From CAZLPZ01 sp964607245 (GTDB taxonomy: Bacteria > Pseudomonadota > Alphaproteobacteria > Micavibrionales > Micavibrionaceae), in the NCBI GenBank assembly GCA_964607245.1, contig CAZSIB010000007.1, forward strand, positions 8,999 through 72,998: 64,000 nt of DNA, read 5' to 3'. Under the pieces are notes generated by a model. It did not search any database, was not told the DNA's origin, and was given only the letters and a program-made list of their open reading frames with translations. Below are positions 15,195 to 24,421 of the stretch, piece by piece. Numbering within the stretch: the stretch's first letter is position 1; every line of letters starts with the position of its first letter. Both the position numbers and the translations under genes were made by a program.

Positions 15195-18080
15195 TCACGC
15201 TGCCTTTTGTTGTTTCAGGAACGCCCGAACGGCATCTGCATCGCGGGACGACAGGTCGGGATAGTCCGGGTCATGGCCCACATCAGGAAGAACCTTCCAA
15301 CACCGGGCGCATTTTTTGCCCTGGGCCGGTTGAAATTCGACCGCAACGCCCGGTACATCGGGCAGGATAAACGCAGACGTCGGCGCGGGGCCTGTCAAGA
15401 CATCGGCTTGTGACGTGATGCATGTTTCGGCCCAGTCAACTCCGCTCGCTTGATCTCTATGCGTCGCGTCCAGATAGATTTTCGGATGCGCCTCAAGTGA
15501 GGATCCGATGGTTTTATCGGCGCGGCGCGGTTCAAGTGCGCCGGTCACGACGCGGCGGATGTCACGCACGGCGTCCCATTTTTGGGAAAGGGCAGGATTG
15601 AGCCAACCGGATTCCGGTGTGGGGAAGGTTCTTAAATGCACGCTCTCGATACCGGGTTCTATACAGGCGGGACGGTGCGCCCAAACCTCTTCCGCCGTGA
15701 ACGACAAGATCGGCGCAAACCAAGTGGCGAGGTATTCTAGCAAAATCGCCATGACGGTGCGTGCCGCGCGGCGTTCAAACAAGTCGGGGCGGTCGCAATA
15801 CAAGCGGTCCTTCCGAATGTCGAAATAGAACGCCGATAAATCAACGGCGCAGAAATGGTGCAAACGCTGAACAAGTTTATTATAGTCATAGTCTTTTATG
15901 GCGTTTCGGAGGTCTTGGTCCATGGCCGCAATCAGGTGCAGGACGTAACGTTCGAGTTCCGGCGCGCGGGAAAGTTCATCGGCAGGCACCCGTTCACGGG
16001 CGTCAAAGCCATCAAGCGCCCCCAAAAGAAAGCGAAATGTATTCCGGATCCGGCGGTACATGTCGGATGTCGTGTTCAAGATTGTTTTCCCCAACCGCAC
16101 ATCTTCGGCGTAATTCGACGACATGGCCCAAAGCCGGAGGATATCGGCCCCGAATTCCTTCATGATTTCGGCGGGTTCAATGCCGTTTCCGGTTGATTTT
16201 GACATTTTGTACCCCTTTTCATCCAAAAGGAATCCATGGGTCAGGACGTTTTTATAGGGGGCCGTGCCGCGTGTGCCACAGGCGACCAGAAGGGACGAAT
16301 TAAACCACCCACGATGCTGATCCGACCCTTCCAGATATAAATCGGCAGGCCAGCGAAGTTCGGGGCGATCTTCAAGAACAAAGCCATGGGTCGATCCCGA
16401 TTCAAACCAGACATCGACAATATCCATGACCTTTTGATACTCGGCAGGGTCATAATCTGGCCCCAGAAATTCTGCCGCGTCATGTGTGTACCAGGCATCC
16501 GACCCGTGCTGTTCAAAAAGATCGGTGATTCGCGACAAAACCTTTTGGTCGGCAAGCGGCGCACCCGTCTTTTTATTCACAAAAATGGCGATGGGAACAC
16601 CCCAGGCGCGTTGCCGCGAAATGCACCAATCCGGGCGTGTTTCAATCATCGACGCGATCCGTGTTTCACCCTGGGGCGGATGCCAGCGCGTCGATTTAAT
16701 TCCAGCCAAGGCCTTTTTACGCAGATCATTTTTTTCAAGCGAAATAAACCACTGCGGCGTTGTCCGGAAGATCAGAGGGGTCTTTGAACGCCAGCTGTGC
16801 GGATAATCGTGGCGTTGTGTGCCCTTGGCCAAAAGCGCGCCGATTTCATCCATCGCCTTGATCACGGCAAAATTCGCATCGCCCATTTCGCCCTTGTCGG
16901 TGAAAATTGCCTTGCCGCCAAACAAAGGCACGTGGTCGCGCAAGACTCCGGCGTCATCGACATTATCCGTGATTTCCAGTTTATTTTTTACGCCCAGATG
17001 ATAATCGTCTTCACCGTGGCTCGGGGCAATATGCACGAAACCCGTTCCGGCATCGTCGGTGACAAAGGGAGCCGCCAGCGCTGGAACGTCGAATTCATAG
17101 CCGTGGCCGCGCAAGGGGTGGGCAGTGATAATCCCCGCAAGTTCGGTGCCGGGGAAAGAGGCCCCAACATCCCACGCCGTGATTTTTGCCTTTTCCTGGA
17201 CATCGGCCGCGCGGGCAGTAGCCAGGATCAGACGGTCGCCAACGCGTGCGCGCGATTCCTCACCGACCTCGGTAACAGTATAGACCGCATAGGTCATATC
17301 GGGGCCAAAGGCGACGCCCCGGTTACTGGGCAATGTCCAGGGGGTGGTCGTCCAGATGACGACAACGTCACCGGACTTGACCGGGCCTTTTCCTTGGGTC
17401 ACTGGGAATCTAACCCAGACGGTGATCGATTTGTGTTCTTTATATTCAACTTCGGCCTCGGCGAGGGCTGTTTTTTCGACAGCCGACCAAAGAACAGGTT
17501 TGACCCCCCGATAAAGCCCACCATTTAAAAGGAATTTGTGAATTTCGCCGGCAATCCGTGCCTCGGCATGTTTGGTCATCGTCAGATAGGGGTTTTTAAA
17601 ATCCCCAACAACGCCAATGCGTTGTAAATCATCGGATTGAACATTCACCCAATGCTGGGCAAAGTCGCGGCATTCGGCACGGAAGGTAACGGTATCGATC
17701 GCGTCTTTATTTTTACCCTCGGCACGGTATTTTTCTTCGATTTTCCATTCAATGGGAAGGCCGTGGCAATCCCATCCCATGACCATGGGGGCGTCGTATC
17801 CCATCATTTGCCATGATTTGTTGATGACATCTTTCAGGGTGTTGTTGATGGCGTGGCCCACATGCATCGCACCGTTGGCATAGGGAGGGCCGATATGCAG
17901 GATGAATTTCTCGCGGCCTTTTGATGTCTCGCGCAAGCGCTGGTACAGATCCATGTCACGCCATTTTTTGGCAATCGGTGGTTCCCGTTCCGGCAAATTC
18001 CCCCGCATTGGAAATTCTGTCTTGGGCAGGAAAACGGTACTGCGATAAAAATCATCGCGGGAAGGAGCGGTCTCGGTCAT
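15195..18080 (-). CDS. ileS: Isoleucyl-tRNA synthetase
   Basis: Charges tRNA-Ile with isoleucine, with editing of valine. The 961-residue class I synthetase has the HIGH motif as HVGH at residues 73-76 and KMSKS in the C-terminal half of the catalytic core (GYKMSKSTGNGIEP). The connective-peptide editing domain lies between them. A C-terminal zinc-finger remnant (KCARCWKVLPDVG) contains the first Cys pair. The following segment lacks an obvious second CxxC pair (DLSSRDADAV), so zinc binding may be partial. No T-box or other leader is visible in the 69 bases that separate it from ribF. Confidence 0.97.
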   Translation of the reverse strand: MTETAPSRDDFYRSTVFLPKTEFPMRGNLPEREPPIAKKWRDMDLYQRLRETSKGREKFILHIGPPYANGAMHVGHAINNTLKDVINKSWQMMGYDAPMVMGWDCHGLPIEWKIEEKYRAEGKNKDAIDTVTFRAECRDFAQHWVNVQSDDLQRIGVVGDFKNPYLTMTKHAEARIAGEIHKFLLNGGLYRGVKPVLWSAVEKTALAEAEVEYKEHKSITVWVRFPVTQGKGPVKSGDVVVIWTTTPWTLPSNRGVAFGPDMTYAVYTVTEVGEESRARVGDRLILATARAADVQEKAKITAWDVGASFPGTELAGIITAHPLRGHGYEFDVPALAAPFVTDDAGTGFVHIAPSHGEDDYHLGVKNKLEITDNVDDAGVLRDHVPLFGGKAIFTDKGEMGDANFAVIKAMDEIGALLAKGTQRHDYPHSWRSKTPLIFRTTPQWFISLEKNDLRKKALAGIKSTRWHPPQGETRIASMIETRPDWCISRQRAWGVPIAIFVNKKTGAPLADQKVLSRITDLFEQHGSDAWYTHDAAEFLGPDYDPAEYQKVMDIVDVWFESGSTHGFVLEDRPELRWPADLYLEGSDQHRGWFNSSLLVACGTRGTAPYKNVLTHGFLLDEKGYKMSKSTGNGIEPAEIMKEFGADILRLWAMSSNYAEDVRLGKTILNTTSDMYRRIRNTFRFLLGALDGFDARERVPADELSRAPELERYVLHLIAAMDQDLRNAIKDYDYNKLVQRLHHFCAVDLSAFYFDIRKDRLYCDRPDLFERRAARTVMAILLEYLATWFAPILSFTAEEVWAHRPACIEPGIESVHLRTFPTPESGWLNPALSQKWDAVRDIRRVVTGALEPRRADKTIGSSLEAHPKIYLDATHRDQASGVDWAETCITSQADVLTGPAPTSAFILPDVPGVAVEFQPAQGKKCARCWKVLPDVGHDPDYPDLSSRDADAVRAFLKQQKAA

Positions 18081-18149
18081 AAATCGTGGCCTATCATCAA
18101 TGGGTTGAATGATCTTTTTTAGCGTGAGGAAAGGAAAATGAAAAGGAAA

Positions 18150-19088
18150 TTATTGCGTCAAGGACCTGTTTTGAAGAATGGCCCGGGTTTGGTCGCAATC
18201 CATCGCCATCTGGGTGATCAGGGCGTCCAGGCTGTCAAAGCGCATTTCATCGCGTAATTTACGGGCAAATCGCACGCGGAGTTCTTGGCCATATAAATCT
18301 CCTTGAAAATCAAGAAGATGGACTTCAAGCAAGGCGCCCTCCACCGCAAACATGGGTCGATGCCCTAGGGATATAGCTGCCTTGTACCAGGTGGTGCCGG
18401 AGCGTGTCGCACAAGTCCCCGCATAGATCCCATGCGCGGGGATCAAGGCGTCGCTCATCGGAAGAATATTCGCTGTTGGGAATCCCAAAGTCCGTCCGCG
18501 TTGATCCCCATGAATGACGGTCCCGCGCATTTCCCAGGGCCAGCCCAAAAGGCGGTTCGCGTCATCCAGATGCCCTTCTTGCAAGGCCGCACGGATTCGT
18601 GTCGAGGAATAGGGGTTGCCCGTATGATCCGTCATGAGGTCAATTTGCGTTGTATCAATGCCGCAAGATTGGATTGTATTGGGTGTGCCGGCACGGTTGT
18701 GCCCGAAATGAAAATCCCGGCCTGTAAAAACATGCTGCGCCTTCAGTTTGTTGATCAAAATATCATGGATAAATTGTTCGGGTGTTTGGTGGGCGAGGGT
18801 TTCATCAAAGGGGAGAGAAAGAACGGTATCAACCTTGGATGTCGCCAGGCGGTCGTATTTGATCTCTCCGGGGGTTAATAGAAATCCCGGTGCATCGGGT
18901 CTAAAATATCGGCGGGGATGGGGATCAAACGTTAACACAACAAAAGGGACGGATAAATCGCGGGCGCGTCGTCGTGCGGTTTCCAGCATGGCCTGGTGGC
19001 CAATATGAACGCCGTCGAAATTGCCAATGGCAACAACGCCGCCTTGGGCACTCGAGGGGATCGGAATATCGTGTGCTAGACGGATCAT
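18150..19088 (-). CDS. ribF: Bifunctional riboflavin kinase / FMN adenylyltransferase
   Basis: Makes FMN and then FAD from riboflavin. The 312-residue product has the N-terminal adenylyltransferase domain, with GNFDGVHIGHQAML (nucleotidyl-transferase HxGH) at about residue 22 and TGRDFHFGHNRAG near 142. The C-terminal flavokinase has GRTLGFPTANI near 205. The start overlaps the ppx stop by 4 bases (ATGA), so dac, ppx and ribF are translationally coupled. Placement upstream of ileS-lspA is a common proteobacterial order. No FMN riboswitch is seen. Confidence 0.96.
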   Translation of the reverse strand: MIRLAHDIPIPSSAQGGVVAIGNFDGVHIGHQAMLETARRRARDLSVPFVVLTFDPHPRRYFRPDAPGFLLTPGEIKYDRLATSKVDTVLSLPFDETLAHQTPEQFIHDILINKLKAQHVFTGRDFHFGHNRAGTPNTIQSCGIDTTQIDLMTDHTGNPYSSTRIRAALQEGHLDDANRLLGWPWEMRGTVIHGDQRGRTLGFPTANILPMSDALIPAHGIYAGTCATRSGTTWYKAAISLGHRPMFAVEGALLEVHLLDFQGDLYGQELRVRFARKLRDEMRFDSLDALITQMAMDCDQTRAILQNRSLTQ

Positions 19089-20098
19089 GTTGTCGGTTGA
19101 GGGGGAGTGGCAGGGGGGGGCATATGGCCCGATGGTCCGGAGGGGGCTGGGACAGGGGAGAGCGGTCGTTCCCCATTTTTAATTTCTTGCAACAGGCCAT
19201 CCCGGATTCCCGCCGATGAGACATGGATTTCTTGGGGGTCGAATGTGTCGATGAGGGCGGATAAGACCAATCCAGCAACGGGTAAAAATTTTGCACGGTC
19301 AAAGTGGATATTATGGTTGTTGGGGTCGGCAATCTCTTTAATTGCGGTCTCTGGGCTGTTGTTCATCCACTCTGTCATGCGTTTCACCATGGCGGGGGCC
19401 ATGACGATGTCATCGACAAGAGCGCTATGTGGTGCGCCGGATCTAAGTTGATATAAACGCCCCAATGAACGTAAAGACCCACCAATAACATAGAGATAAG
19501 GAGTAGGAGATCGGTCGGTGCTCACCGCATCGCGTAAAGCAGATTCAATAAATATTCCGCAGTTATTGCCTTCTGTTGTTAAACGTTGAACCCCCAGGGG
19601 TAAACTGATCCCGTCATGAACAATACCGTTTTCGACGCGAGTAAGTTGCAAACTGCCGCCCCCCAAATCAACGACAAGGCCGTGCGCGTTTGAAACCATC
19701 GAGGTGACGCCCAACGCCCCCAATCGCGCCTCGGTTTGCCCATCAATCAGTTCGATCGATAATCCTAAATCCGTTTTTATTTTTTGGATAAAATCAGGCC
19801 CATCCTGTGCGCGGCGCAAGGCGTCCGTTGCAACCGCAGCAACACCACGGACGTTATATTCTGGATTGCGTGCGATCTGGCAAAAGCGACGTAAGGCCGC
19901 TGTTGTCGCTTGAATCCCATCAGATCTTAAGTATCCGTCAGAGGAGAGGCGACCCAGTTCACAAAACGCATGGTCCTTATGGCGGCGCGTCCATCCATCG
20001 CCGGTCAAGGTATAAACGCCAAAGCGTGTGGCGTTCGTGCCAATATCAAAAATGGCAATGGTTGATCCAGGTGATGCAAAAAAAGGGGGTGTCGTCAT
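19085..20098 (-). CDS. ppx: Ppx/GppA family phosphatase
   Basis: Hydrolyses inorganic polyphosphate and/or pppGpp. The 337-residue product has the ASKHA-fold phosphate motifs: FDIGTNATRFGVY near residue 17 and VVDLGGGSLQLTRV near 142. It is shorter than two-domain exopolyphosphatases (about 500 residues) and matches the single-module alphaproteobacterial form. The C-terminus ends in a proline-rich tail. Its ATG overlaps the stop of the D,D-carboxypeptidase gene by one base (TAATG). I cannot separate Ppx from GppA activity by sequence. Confidence 0.88.
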   Translation of the reverse strand: MTTPPFFASPGSTIAIFDIGTNATRFGVYTLTGDGWTRRHKDHAFCELGRLSSDGYLRSDGIQATTAALRRFCQIARNPEYNVRGVAAVATDALRRAQDGPDFIQKIKTDLGLSIELIDGQTEARLGALGVTSMVSNAHGLVVDLGGGSLQLTRVENGIVHDGISLPLGVQRLTTEGNNCGIFIESALRDAVSTDRSPTPYLYVIGGSLRSLGRLYQLRSGAPHSALVDDIVMAPAMVKRMTEWMNNSPETAIKEIADPNNHNIHFDRAKFLPVAGLVLSALIDTFDPQEIHVSSAGIRDGLLQEIKNGERPLSPVPAPSGPSGHMPPPATPPQPTT

Positions 20099-21264
20099 TA
20101 CTCTGCCACAAGCGCCGGCTGAGTAGCGCCGGGCGCAAGATGACTATGAGATATTTGTGGCGGGTTGTCCAGATGACGCGGGGACGGTGCCTGACGTGTG
20201 ACAGGCGAAAATTCTCGTTCAAGCATCTTTAATCGGGTATCCCGGTGACGCGGATTGTCACACGCCGCCACACTGATCATCAGGGGGCGTGACTGGTCAA
20301 ATCCCAACGCACCACCAAATACCCCGCCCGCCGTCACGGTAAATCCCGTTTTTCCAGGGTCCGCTGAGGCAGGGTCGTGCCCACGCATCAAGGGATTGGT
20401 ATTTGAAAAATCGCCCTGCATAAAACGGATGCTTGGGGTGCGAAGAATCGTGACGAGTTCTGGAATCTTCAAGGCTGCCCACGCCCACCGGGCCATATCG
20501 TGAACGGTTGAAACATTATGTTTTAAGGCATCAAGACGAGCGCCCTTTGCAATGGTATCTTTTAAAGTCGCGGCGTAATCTGCGGGGCGTTGCCGTTCGT
20601 TTAAGCATTGGGCCGCATTCGAAATTCCACTTGGTTCCTTGATAGAGCTATGGTCACTGCCGATCGCGGATAAGAGAGGCAAGACCAATTCTGGATAGGG
20701 TCTTCCAGTGATTCCCTCTAAATGGCGGGCGAGACCCACACTGGTATACAGGTTTGATGCGACAAGGGTATTCGCAAGCGCATCGCGCAACGACATGCGC
20801 ATTGTCCCGTGCGCCCCAATTACAGTATCATCACAAATTGTGGCATTGATTTTTGGTTTTGGAAGTTCTTTTCCTTTTCGTACTTCCTTGTTTACGACGG
20901 GCGCTGGGCGCGGGATGTCGATTTCTGTGTCCCATCTTGTTTGCTCGGATTTAACCGCCTGATGAACTGCAAGCGCTAAAGGAAGTTTAGACACCGAGGC
21001 AGGAAGGACCGGGTCATGGGCATTGTGGGCGTGTAAGACGTGGCCTGTATAGGCATCGGCGACATATTCTGCGCCGCATTGAGGGTAATTTTCCGGCGGG
21101 ATAACCACAACAGATTTTGTGGCGGCAGGGCGTTTTGCGGGGGACGTTGGTTTCTTTTTAGCATCCACAGGAAATCCGGCACCCAACCCAACGGCAAGAA
21201 CAAAGGCGGCGGCAAGGCCGCGCGCCCATGGTGGTGCATGATTCGTTTTTATTTCCCTATTCAT
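20098..21264 (-). CDS. D-alanyl-D-alanine carboxypeptidase-like protein (S11 family)
   Basis: A 388-residue penicillin-binding-protein-like enzyme with a Sec signal (hydrophobic core about residues 15-31). The SxxK motif is PASVSK with the nucleophile at Ser90 and Lys93. The KTG motif is DPGKTGF in the C-terminal third. The place of the SxN motif reads VASNLYT, so the serine at the first position appears to be Ala169. S11 enzymes trim the terminal D-Ala of peptidoglycan stem peptides in the periplasm. A Lys/Pro-rich linker follows the signal. It is first in the dac-ppx-ribF unit and starts just after the rpmG terminator. Confidence 0.88.
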   Translation of the reverse strand: MNREIKTNHAPPWARGLAAAFVLAVGLGAGFPVDAKKKPTSPAKRPAATKSVVVIPPENYPQCGAEYVADAYTGHVLHAHNAHDPVLPASVSKLPLALAVHQAVKSEQTRWDTEIDIPRPAPVVNKEVRKGKELPKPKINATICDDTVIGAHGTMRMSLRDALANTLVASNLYTSVGLARHLEGITGRPYPELVLPLLSAIGSDHSSIKEPSGISNAAQCLNERQRPADYAATLKDTIAKGARLDALKHNVSTVHDMARWAWAALKIPELVTILRTPSIRFMQGDFSNTNPLMRGHDPASADPGKTGFTVTAGGVFGGALGFDQSRPLMISVAACDNPRHRDTRLKMLEREFSPVTRQAPSPRHLDNPPQISHSHLAPGATQPALVAE

Positions 21265-21302
21265 TCATGCAGGATACGGGAAAATAGGGGAAAAAGTCCA
21301 GT

Positions 21303-21339
21303 AAAAAGCCCGGAACATGACCGCTCCGGGCTAAAAAAA
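21303..21339. terminator. Bidirectional intrinsic terminator after rpmG
   Basis: AGCCCGGA (21307-21314) and TCCGGGCT (21325-21332) form a perfect 8-bp stem with a 10-base loop. The stem is flanked by an adenine run on one side and a 7-base adenine run on the other, so both strands give a stem followed by uridines. It lies 13 bases beyond the rpmG stop and separates rpmG from dac. Confidence 0.85.
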
Positions 21340-21351
21340 CAAATATAAGAA

Positions 21352-21561
21352 TTAATTCTTCTTATGCGGCGGCATTTTCTTTTCTTCGAAATCGACATGC
21401 GCGCCCAGTTTCCCCGTTTCTGGATTTTTGGCCCGCGGGTCATATTTGCGGAATTTCATCTTTTCCGTGATGTTTTTGGGGTTCTTTTGAATGTAATAGG
21501 TTGTGCCCGTCCCGGCCGAACTCACCAGGCGGATCTTGGTTACTGCGCTTTTCTTTGCCAT
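21352..21561 (-). CDS. rpmG: 50S ribosomal protein L33
   Basis: A 69-residue L33. It starts MAKKSAVTKIRL and has the family core TGTTYYIQKNPKNITEKM followed by FRKYDPRAK. The product is longer than the typical 55 residues because of a basic C-terminal tail (DFEEKKMPPHKKN). The zinc-binding CxxC pairs of some L33 forms are absent, so this is the C-minus type. The ATG at 21561 is preceded by AAGGACC. Upstream frame to 21666 is not L33 sequence. Confidence 0.93.
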   Translation of the reverse strand: MAKKSAVTKIRLVSSAGTGTTYYIQKNPKNITEKMKFRKYDPRAKNPETGKLGAHVDFEEKKMPPHKKN

Positions 21562-21709
21562 TTTAAGGTCCTTTATCTCAAAAACTCGCGCGATATTACG
21601 GATTTTTATGAGAGAGTCAAGCAAGATTGAGGATAATCCTTTATTCTCTGGCGACCTTGGTTTCACGACACAGGACTCCCCGCAAAAAATCCTATTTTAT
21701 CCATAAAAC

Positions 21710-21738
21710 TTGACTTTTTCAGGGGCCTATGGAATAAG
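21710..21738 (+). promoter_or_regulatory. Candidate promoter of the galU operon
   Basis: TTGACT at 21710-21715 and AATAAG at 21733-21738 are spaced by 17 bases, about 50 bases before the galU ATG at 21789. The -35 matches five of six consensus bases and the -10 four of six. No operator-like repeat is evident. Confidence 0.45.
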
Positions 21739-21788
21739 GGCGCTAGTTTTGCGCGGGTCTCCATCTCCTCAGAAATAGGATCATCAAC

Positions 21789-22724
21789 ATGGCGTTATCG
21801 AACATTCCTCGGGTCCGCAAGGCGGTCTTTCCTGTGGCAGGGTTGGGGACGCGGCTTCTTCCCGCAACCAAGGTGATGCCCAAGGAAATGTTGCCGGTGG
21901 TCGATCGCCCGCTGATCCAAATCGCCGTGGAAGAAGCCCAAGAGGCGGGGATTGACGAATTCATCTTTGTCACAAGCCATGGCAAAGAAATGTTGGTTGA
22001 GCATTTTGAGGACGCGCCGGAACTCGTTGACGTCTTACGCAACCGGGGAAAACTGGATCAAATTGCAAAAGTAAACGCGGTGACGTTACCCGACCGGGCG
22101 CTCGCCACCGCCCTTCAGAACAAACCCTTGGGTCTGGGGCATGCGGTCTGGTGTGCGCAACAACTGGTGGGGGATGAACCGTTTGCGGTTCTTTTGCCGG
22201 ACGATATTATTCGTGGGCCGCGCGGATGCCTTGCGCAAATGATGGATGTGTACCATCGCCAAGGTGGAAACGTCATTGCTGTGTGTGAAGTCGCCAAGGC
22301 AGACACATCAAAATACGGCATTTTGGATATTGCGGGTCAAGACGGTAATGTCGTCAAGGTCAAAGGGCTCGTTGAAAAACCAAGCCCGGATCACGCCCCC
22401 TCAAACATGGCGATTATTGGCCGGTATATTCTTCAGCCAGGATTATTTACCCATCTCGCGCGTCATGAACGTGGCGCGGGCGGTGAAATTCAACTCACCG
22501 ATGCGATGGCGCGGTTACTGGCCGATGAACCTTTTTTCGGTGTGTTGTTTGAGGGTGAGCGGTTGGATTGCGGGACGGATAAAGGCTTTGTGATGGCCCA
22601 GATCGCTTATGCGCTGGATCAACCGGCTCTTGCCGATGCGGTTGCCGCGTATATGGAACAAAAACTACAAGTGTATCGCGACAAGGCGGAAACCCTCGCG
22701 TCACGTCGCGTTGCAAATGGATAA
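21789..22724 (+). CDS. galU: UTP-glucose-1-phosphate uridylyltransferase
   Basis: Makes UDP-glucose from UTP and glucose-1-phosphate. The 311-residue product has the nucleotidyltransferase signature FPVAGLGTRLLPATKVMPKE near the N-terminus, with VVDRPLIQIAVEEA next. Later blocks are LPDDII (metal/nucleotide) and VEKPSPDHAPSNMAIIGRYI. It is first in a plus-strand run of eight genes for exopolysaccharide synthesis. The product feeds GalE, which converts UDP-Glc to UDP-Gal, and the glycosyltransferases. Confidence 0.96.
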   Translation: MALSNIPRVRKAVFPVAGLGTRLLPATKVMPKEMLPVVDRPLIQIAVEEAQEAGIDEFIFVTSHGKEMLVEHFEDAPELVDVLRNRGKLDQIAKVNAVTLPDRALATALQNKPLGLGHAVWCAQQLVGDEPFAVLLPDDIIRGPRGCLAQMMDVYHRQGGNVIAVCEVAKADTSKYGILDIAGQDGNVVKVKGLVEKPSPDHAPSNMAIIGRYILQPGLFTHLARHERGAGGEIQLTDAMARLLADEPFFGVLFEGERLDCGTDKGFVMAQIAYALDQPALADAVAAYMEQKLQVYRDKAETLASRRVANG

Positions 22725-22731
22725 GAAAACG

Positions 22732-23796
22732 ATGAGTGGACAAACGATACTGGTAACAGGCGGGGCTGGATATATCGGCTCCCATGTGTGCAAGCAACTG
22801 GTGTCCGCGGGGCATCTTCCCGTTGTCTATGATAATTTGTGCACAGGAAACCGCGGCGCCGTCAAATGGGGCCCGTTTGAACAGGGCGATATCCGTGATC
22901 GTGCGCGGTTATCAAGTGTGATCCGCCGATATCGGACCACAACTGTCATGCATTTTGCGGCCCTTATTCAGGTGGCGGATTCGGTTATAAACCCTGCACT
23001 CTACTATGAGAATAATGTATATGGCACGTCGTGCTTGCTGGAAGAGATGCGTATCGCAGGAATTCGGTCATGCGTATTTTCAAGTACCGCTGCTGTCTAT
23101 GGCCTGCCGCAGGCAACGTTACTCGACGAAGATCATCCTCTGGCCCCGATCAATCCCTATGGCCGAACGAAACTTGCAGCCGAGAATATGATCCGCGATT
23201 ACGCCGCTGCCTATGGTATCAACGTTGCCATTCTGCGTTATTTTAATGCCGCCGGCGCGGATATCGACCACGAGCTCGGGACGGCCTATCCAAAAGATAC
23301 GCATTTAGTTCCCTTGATTATGCAGGTGGCCAGTGGCCTGCGCCGTGATATCCAGGTTTTTGGCAGCGATTATCCAACACCGGACGGGACGGCGATGCGT
23401 GATTATATTCACGTGGTCGATTTGGCAAATGCTCATGTGCGGGCCCTTGATGCGGTGACGGGCGGCAAGATTCAGGGCGCGACGACACTTAATCTTGGGA
23501 TTGGTACCGGATATTCCGTACAGCAAGTGATTGATCGTGCGCGTGCGGTGACAGGGCATCCGATCTTGGCCGAGATTTCAGATCGTCGTGCAGGAGATCC
23601 ACCAGTGCTTGTGGCCGATGCGTCCCGTGCGCGAGATGTCCTCGGGTGGGTGCCGCAACATTCGGATTTGGACACAATTTTATCAACAGCTTGGGCCTGG
23701 CGTCAGAAACAAAATGCACTGGGTCGGACAGGGGCGTTCACCGCGTCTACTGTTTCTGCATTCGGCCATAAAACAGCCGCGAGCGCGGTGTCATGA
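22732..23796 (+). CDS. galE: UDP-glucose 4-epimerase
   Basis: Interconverts UDP-glucose and UDP-galactose through an NAD-dependent keto intermediate. The 354-residue extended-SDR protein has GGAGYIGSH at the start, the catalytic Ser/Tyr/Lys set (FSSTAAVYG, then NPYGRTK), and the DYIHVVDLA block. The ATG at 22732 is chosen because the protein family begins right there. It lies 7 bases past the galU stop. A tail of roughly 25 residues after the epimerase domain (FTASTVSAFGHKT) is not typical. Its stop overlaps the next gene by 4 bases. Confidence 0.94.
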   Translation: MSGQTILVTGGAGYIGSHVCKQLVSAGHLPVVYDNLCTGNRGAVKWGPFEQGDIRDRARLSSVIRRYRTTTVMHFAALIQVADSVINPALYYENNVYGTSCLLEEMRIAGIRSCVFSSTAAVYGLPQATLLDEDHPLAPINPYGRTKLAAENMIRDYAAAYGINVAILRYFNAAGADIDHELGTAYPKDTHLVPLIMQVASGLRRDIQVFGSDYPTPDGTAMRDYIHVVDLANAHVRALDAVTGGKIQGATTLNLGIGTGYSVQQVIDRARAVTGHPILAEISDRRAGDPPVLVADASRARDVLGWVPQHSDLDTILSTAWAWRQKQNALGRTGAFTASTVSAFGHKTAASAVS

Positions 23797-24410
23797 CCCT
23801 CTATCGGTCAAAGATAAAACCTATTATCGATTATACGGGAGCCGCTACAATTGGAATTCTTGCCGCGCCCCTTTTGTGTTATCTGATATTCAAGGTGAAA
23901 CGCGATGGGGGACCTGCTTTTTATACCCAGTCGCGCATTGGTAAAGACGGGAAAATCTTTCAATGTTGGAAATTCCGTACGATGGTTGTCGGGGCGGACC
24001 AGGTTTTGCAAGAGATTCTAGCCAAGGACGCGGTAGCACGGCAAGAATGGGAACGTGATTTTAAATTAAAAAATGATCCGCGAATTACCCCCATTGGTCT
24101 TATCCTGCGGAAGACGAGTTTGGATGAATTGCCGCAACTCCTCAACATTTTGCGGGGGGAAATGAGTTTAGTGGGGCCGCGCCCGGTGACGGCAGCCGAG
24201 GAATCCTATTACGGGGATTATTTTCGTGATTACTTATCGATCCGTCCAGGGATGACGGGTCTGTGGCAAATCAGTGGCCGAAATGATATCAGTTATGATC
24301 AGCGTGTGCAGATGGACTCGTGGTATGCGCGCAACTTATCCTTTTGGGTGGATTTGAAAATTCTATTTGCAACGATTGGCGTTGTTCTACGCCGCAAGGG
24401 ATCGTATTAA
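23793..24410 (+). CDS. Undecaprenyl-phosphate sugar phosphotransferase (ExoY-like)
   Basis: The priming enzyme: it transfers a sugar-1-phosphate from UDP-sugar to undecaprenyl phosphate on the inner membrane. The 205-residue product is the short form: one membrane segment (about residues 17-33) followed by the bacterial sugar transferase domain, with KFRTMV, LRKTSLDELPQL, GPRP and RPGMTGLWQISGR. It lacks the four extra N-terminal helices of WbaP/CpsE proteins, as in ExoY. Because galE is directly upstream, galactose is a reasonable guess for the first sugar, but glucose is also possible. Confidence 0.92.
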   Translation: MTLYRSKIKPIIDYTGAATIGILAAPLLCYLIFKVKRDGGPAFYTQSRIGKDGKIFQCWKFRTMVVGADQVLQEILAKDAVARQEWERDFKLKNDPRITPIGLILRKTSLDELPQLLNILRGEMSLVGPRPVTAAEESYYGDYFRDYLSIRPGMTGLWQISGRNDISYDQRVQMDSWYARNLSFWVDLKILFATIGVVLRRKGSY

Positions 24411-24421
24411 AAGAGGCAGCG

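Noticed and set aside
16797..17528. Open frame of 243 codons on the plus strand
   Set aside because: Antisense to ileS, whose protein motifs are intact across the region. No family features or ribosome site in the antisense frame.
15195..18150. Search for a T-box or FMN riboswitch before ileS and ribF
   Set aside because: The gaps are 69 bases or overlapping genes, and no leader structure is seen.
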